Of a stretch of DNA of 7,750 bases, positions 5,276 through 7,750 are shown in pieces. The notes beneath the pieces were generated by a model. The model saw nothing but the letters and a program-made list of their open reading frames with translations, did not search any database and had not been told where the DNA came from. This stretch comes from Acetobacteraceae bacterium (GTDB lineage: Bacteria > Pseudomonadota > Alphaproteobacteria > Acetobacterales > Acetobacteraceae). The position numbers and the translations under genes are program-made. Within the stretch, counting starts at the first letter, position 1. The number at the start of each line of letters is the position of its first letter. The stretch is taken from assembly GCA_027311485.1 (NCBI GenBank), contig DAICYU010000181.1, positions 1 through 7,750 on the forward strand, in the 5' to 3' direction.

Positions 5276-7018
5276 CTACGAACCCTGCGCCTGGCTGCGC
5301 CGCGCCCGCTCGGCGTCGTCCCACGCCATCAGCGCCTGATAGTCGGGCACGATGCCCAGGCCCTTCACGGCATCCGATGACACGGCGTCCTGCGAGGTGA
5401 CGACATCGATCACCGCCGGCGCATTTTCAAGCGCCCGGCGCAAGGCGGCGGGAAGCTCCGCCGGATTCTCCACCCGCTCCCCATACGCGCCGAAGGCGCG
5501 GGCCATGGCGGCGTAATCGGAGTGGCGCAGCATCGTCCCGACGACGCGGCCGCCGTAGTTCGACTCCTGGTCGAAGCGCTCGATGTTCCAGGCGGCGTTG
5601 TTCGATACGATGAACACCGCTTTCGCGCCGTGCCGGACGGCCGTGTCGATTTCCATCGCATTGATGCCATAGGCGCCGTCACCGTTGACCGAGATCACCT
5701 GCCGCCCCGGAAAGGCGAGCGCCGCGGCGACGGCGAAGGGCACGCCGACGCCAAGGCAGCCGAAGGCGCCCGCGTCGAGGTAGGTGGGCGCCGTCAGGCC
5801 GACCCGGGCAAAGCTCAGCAGGTCACCGCCGTCCGCTACCGCGACATGGTCCGGATCGGCGATCTTGCGGATTGCGTCAAAGATGGCCATCGGGTGGATC
5901 TTGCCGTCGGCGCAGCGCTCGGGCGCCTTGGCCGCCTCGCCCTTCGCGATCCGCTCCCGGTGCTTGCCGCGCAGGCCTTCGATCCATGCGGTATCCCGTA
6001 CGCCGGCATCGTTGCCGAGTGCGTCGGAGAGTGCGTCGAGGGCGAGATCGACGGAGGCGAGGATTTCCGGCGCGCCGCGGCGGTTGTCGATCAGTTCGCC
6101 GGCGTTGTCGGCGATGCGCAGGAACCGTGCCTCGCCGAACACGGCCGGCGAACCGAAGGCGAGCTGGTAGTCCAGCTTGCGCCCCAGCGTGATCACCAGG
6201 TCAGCCTGCGCCATCGCCGCCGCCCGCACCGCGCCGACGACGGACGGATGCCCGGCCGGCACCAGGCCGCGGCTTTCCTGCGTGTCGAGGTAAAGGGCGC
6301 CGGTGGTGTCAAGGAAGCGTTGCAGCGCCTGGCTCGCATTCCGCGCGCCACGCCCGCTGACCACCAGGGGACGACGGGCCGCGCGGATGGCGGCGGCGCC
6401 TGCGGCGATGGCATCGGGCGCCGGCGGCTGGTGCCGCGGCGGCTTTGCCGACAGCCAGTCGGCCGGCACCAGGGCGGCGGGAACGCGGGTGCGCAGCACG
6501 TCGGTCGGGACTTCGATGTAGGACGGGCCGGGTTCGCCCATGTCGCCCATTGCCCGCGCGATCGCCTCGTCCAGCTCGCGCGGCGCCTGCTCCGGCACGC
6601 GGGCGGTGCGGGCATAGCGGGTTACGGGCCGCAGGATGTCCACATGCGGGATGTCCTGCAGCGGCCCCATGTTGGCCTGCGGGCGAGAGGTGCAGCCGCC
6701 GATCAGCAGCACCGGCGCCCGCGCCAGCGATGCGTTGGCGACAGCGGTGACCGTGTTCGTGACGCCTGGCCCGGCGGTTACCATCGCGACGCCAAGGCCG
6801 CCGGTCAGTTCGGCGTGGGCATGTGCCATGTGCACAGCGGCGCCTTCGTCCCGCACGTCGATGATACGGATGCCCAGGCGGGCGGCGTGGTCCCAGATCG
6901 GCTGGATATGGCCACCCTGGAGGCCGAAGATGCGATCGACGCCGCGCGCCTGCAGCGAGCGCGCAATCCAGGCCGCGACGTTGTCCTCATCGCGGTTCAG
7001 GTCCTGCTGTTGGGTCAT
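5276..7018 (-). CDS. ThDP-dependent enzyme, acetolactate synthase / 2-hydroxyacyl-CoA lyase group
   Basis: This complete 580-residue cytoplasmic protein has the three-domain layout of the acetolactate synthase superfamily. The N-terminal pyrimidine-binding domain (about 10-180) contains FGLQGGHIQP at 31-40, the activating glutamate E58 in DVRDEGAAVH, and MVTAGPGVTN at 79-88. The middle domain covers about 205-340. The C-terminal pyrophosphate-binding domain (about 385-560) holds the canonical GDG(X24)NN motif at 446-474. E480 follows in NNAAWNIERFDQ. The protein lacks recognisable features that would mark it as the biosynthetic large subunit, and no small regulatory subunit gene is next to it. 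The upstream neighbour is a CoA ligase, so a lyase acting on 2-hydroxyacyl-CoA, or an oxalyl-CoA decarboxylase-like role, is plausible; benzoylformate decarboxylase or glyoxylate carboligase types are alternatives. The start is supported by GAGGAG (complement of 7025-7030) six nt before ATG. Confidence 0.88.
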   Translation of the reverse strand: MTQQQDLNRDEDNVAAWIARSLQARGVDRIFGLQGGHIQPIWDHAARLGIRIIDVRDEGAAVHMAHAHAELTGGLGVAMVTAGPGVTNTVTAVANASLARAPVLLIGGCTSRPQANMGPLQDIPHVDILRPVTRYARTARVPEQAPRELDEAIARAMGDMGEPGPSYIEVPTDVLRTRVPAALVPADWLSAKPPRHQPPAPDAIAAGAAAIRAARRPLVVSGRGARNASQALQRFLDTTGALYLDTQESRGLVPAGHPSVVGAVRAAAMAQADLVITLGRKLDYQLAFGSPAVFGEARFLRIADNAGELIDNRRGAPEILASVDLALDALSDALGNDAGVRDTAWIEGLRGKHRERIAKGEAAKAPERCADGKIHPMAIFDAIRKIADPDHVAVADGGDLLSFARVGLTAPTYLDAGAFGCLGVGVPFAVAAALAFPGRQVISVNGDGAYGINAMEIDTAVRHGAKAVFIVSNNAAWNIERFDQESNYGGRVVGTMLRHSDYAAMARAFGAYGERVENPAELPAALRRALENAPAVIDVVTSQDAVSSDAVKGLGIVPDYQALMAWDDAERARRSQAQGS

Positions 7019-7045
7019 GGTTGTCTCCTCACTATCGGATTCTGA

Positions 7046-7066
7046 GGCCGCCCTGTGCGGGCGGCC
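7046..7066 (-). other. Intercistronic hairpin between the CoA ligase and ThDP enzyme genes
   Basis: A perfect 8-bp GC stem (GGCCGCCC at 7046-7053, GGGCGGCC at 7059-7066) with loop TGTGC lies in the 53-bp gap between the ligase stop codon and the ThDP enzyme start. On the minus strand it is followed by no U-run, and the ribosome binding site lies about 16 nt further on. It may stabilise or partly attenuate the message rather than end it. Confidence 0.5.
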
Positions 7067-7071
7067 GAACG

Positions 7072-7750
7072 TCAGGCGGACGGGTTGCGCTGAGCCAGCA
7101 GATCCCTGAGCACGCGGTGCAGGATCTTGCCGGTGGCGTTCCTGGGCATCTCCTCGGCGGCGAGGAAGGTGATGGCGCGGGGGCGCTTGAAGCCCGCCAG
7201 TCGCTCTCTTGACCAGGCGATCAGGTCTGCCGCGCTGACCGATGCGCCATCGCGCAGCACCACGGCGGCCTCGACCCGCTCACCCCATTTGGCGTCCGGC
7301 CGCCCGATCACGGCCACGTCCCGCACCGCCGGATGTGCGGCAAGGACTGCCTCGACTTCGGTGGGATAGACGTTCTCACCGCCGGTGATGATCATGTTCT
7401 TCTTGCGGTCGAGCAGGCGGATGTAGCCGTCCGCGTCGCGGAGGGCGATGTCACCGACTGTCAGGTAATTGCCGCGAAATGCCTCGGCGGTTTTCTCCGG
7501 CAGGTTCCAGTAGCCGTCGAAGGCGTAAGGGCTGCAGGAATAAAGCTCTCCCGGCTGCCCGTCCGGCACCTCCTGCCCGGCTTCATTGAGCAGGCGGACC
7601 GGCGCGGAGCCGACAACTTCCCGACCGACCGCGCCCAGGCGTTCGAACTGCTCATCGGGGTGAAGCATCGTCACCCAGCCGGCTTCGGTGGAGCCGTAGG
7701 TTTCGAACAGGCCGGAGTTCGGGAACATCGCCATAATGGCGCGCTTGGTT
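7072..7750 (-). CDS. Acyl-CoA synthetase (AMP-binding enzyme), C-terminal part; 5' end outside window
   Basis: The frame is open to the window edge, so only about 225 C-terminal residues of a protein of usually 500-550 are seen; the internal Met at 7734 is not the start. It carries the adenylate-forming motifs TYGSTEAG (ATP/acyl binding), GQPGELY, YWNLPEKTAEAF, GDIALRDADGYIRLLDRKKNMIITGGENVYPTEVE (A8 hinge, given here as GDIALRDADGYIRLLDRKKN then MIITGGENVYPTEVE) and PRNATGKILHRVLRD with the catalytic lysine of the C-terminal domain. It would activate a carboxylic acid with ATP and CoA in the cytoplasm. It differs clearly from PaaK, with GENVYPTEVE and the long C-terminal domain of the fatty-acid and aryl-CoA ligase group. 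It is first of two minus-strand genes, 53 bp before the ThDP enzyme start, and is probably co-transcribed with it. Substrate unknown. Confidence 0.9.
   Translation of the reverse strand, partial: TKRAIMAMFPNSGLFETYGSTEAGWVTMLHPDEQFERLGAVGREVVGSAPVRLLNEAGQEVPDGQPGELYSCSPYAFDGYWNLPEKTAEAFRGNYLTVGDIALRDADGYIRLLDRKKNMIITGGENVYPTEVEAVLAAHPAVRDVAVIGRPDAKWGERVEAAVVLRDGASVSAADLIAWSRERLAGFKRPRAITFLAAEEMPRNATGKILHRVLRDLLAQRNPSA

Noticed and set aside
5522..7045. 507-codon open frame on the plus strand opposite the ThDP enzyme gene
   Set aside because: Its composition is the low-complexity Arg/Gly/Ala/His-rich pattern of an antisense frame in GC-rich DNA, it matches no family I know, and the minus-strand frame has clear catalytic motifs throughout.

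Overview
The window is high-GC DNA with dense, tightly packed genes and long antisense open frames that look like composition artefacts. Gene content and codon style suggest an alphaproteobacterium, possibly of the Rhodospirillales/Acetobacteraceae type. This is an inference, as no rRNA or other marker gene is present.

Positions 149-4243 (+ strand) hold a compact five-gene operon for phenylacetate (PAA) catabolism and its control: paaG (ring-epoxide isomerase), paaI (acyl-CoA thioesterase), paaK (phenylacetate-CoA ligase), a TetR-family repressor and a PaaX-family repressor. The genes overlap or sit within 10 nt of each other, so they are probably co-transcribed and partly translationally coupled. 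Just upstream lies a candidate promoter (TTGACA at 52-57, ATTAAT at 76-81). Its -10 element is the left end of a 26-bp near-perfect palindrome at 76-101, a plausible operator for the operon's own TetR protein. The epoxidase (paaABCDE), ring hydrolase (paaZ) and beta-oxidation genes (paaF, paaH, paaJ) are not in the window and must be encoded elsewhere.

PaaK makes phenylacetyl-CoA, which in related systems is the inducer that releases both the TetR and the PaaX repressors. PaaG acts after ring epoxidation, and PaaI hydrolyses stalled CoA esters to free CoA.

Positions 4244-5275 hold one small gene (4511-5050), a TerB-like protein, flanked by two non-coding stretches of 267 and 225 bp that are rich in inverted repeats. 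These include a bulged hairpin right after paaX, a group of GC-rich hairpins upstream of terB, a 42-nt multi-stem hairpin (5150-5191) and a strong terminator-like hairpin (5223-5257) between the convergent genes.

Positions 5276-7750 (- strand) hold a second operon: the C-terminal part of an acyl-CoA synthetase (its 5' end lies outside the window), followed by a complete thiamine-diphosphate (ThDP) enzyme of the acetolactate synthase / 2-hydroxyacyl-CoA lyase group. A CoA ligase next to a ThDP carboligase/lyase suggests activation of a 2-hydroxy acid and C-C cleavage of its CoA ester, though the exact substrate cannot be read from the sequence.

I see no CRISPR array, tRNA, rRNA or insertion sequence. 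Nothing here is clearly a wholly new system. The points most worth checking are the operator/promoter overlap, the in-frame 15-bp repeat expansion at the PaaI N-terminus, the pair of adjacent repressors, the structured leader of the terB-like gene, and the ThDP enzyme/CoA ligase cassette.
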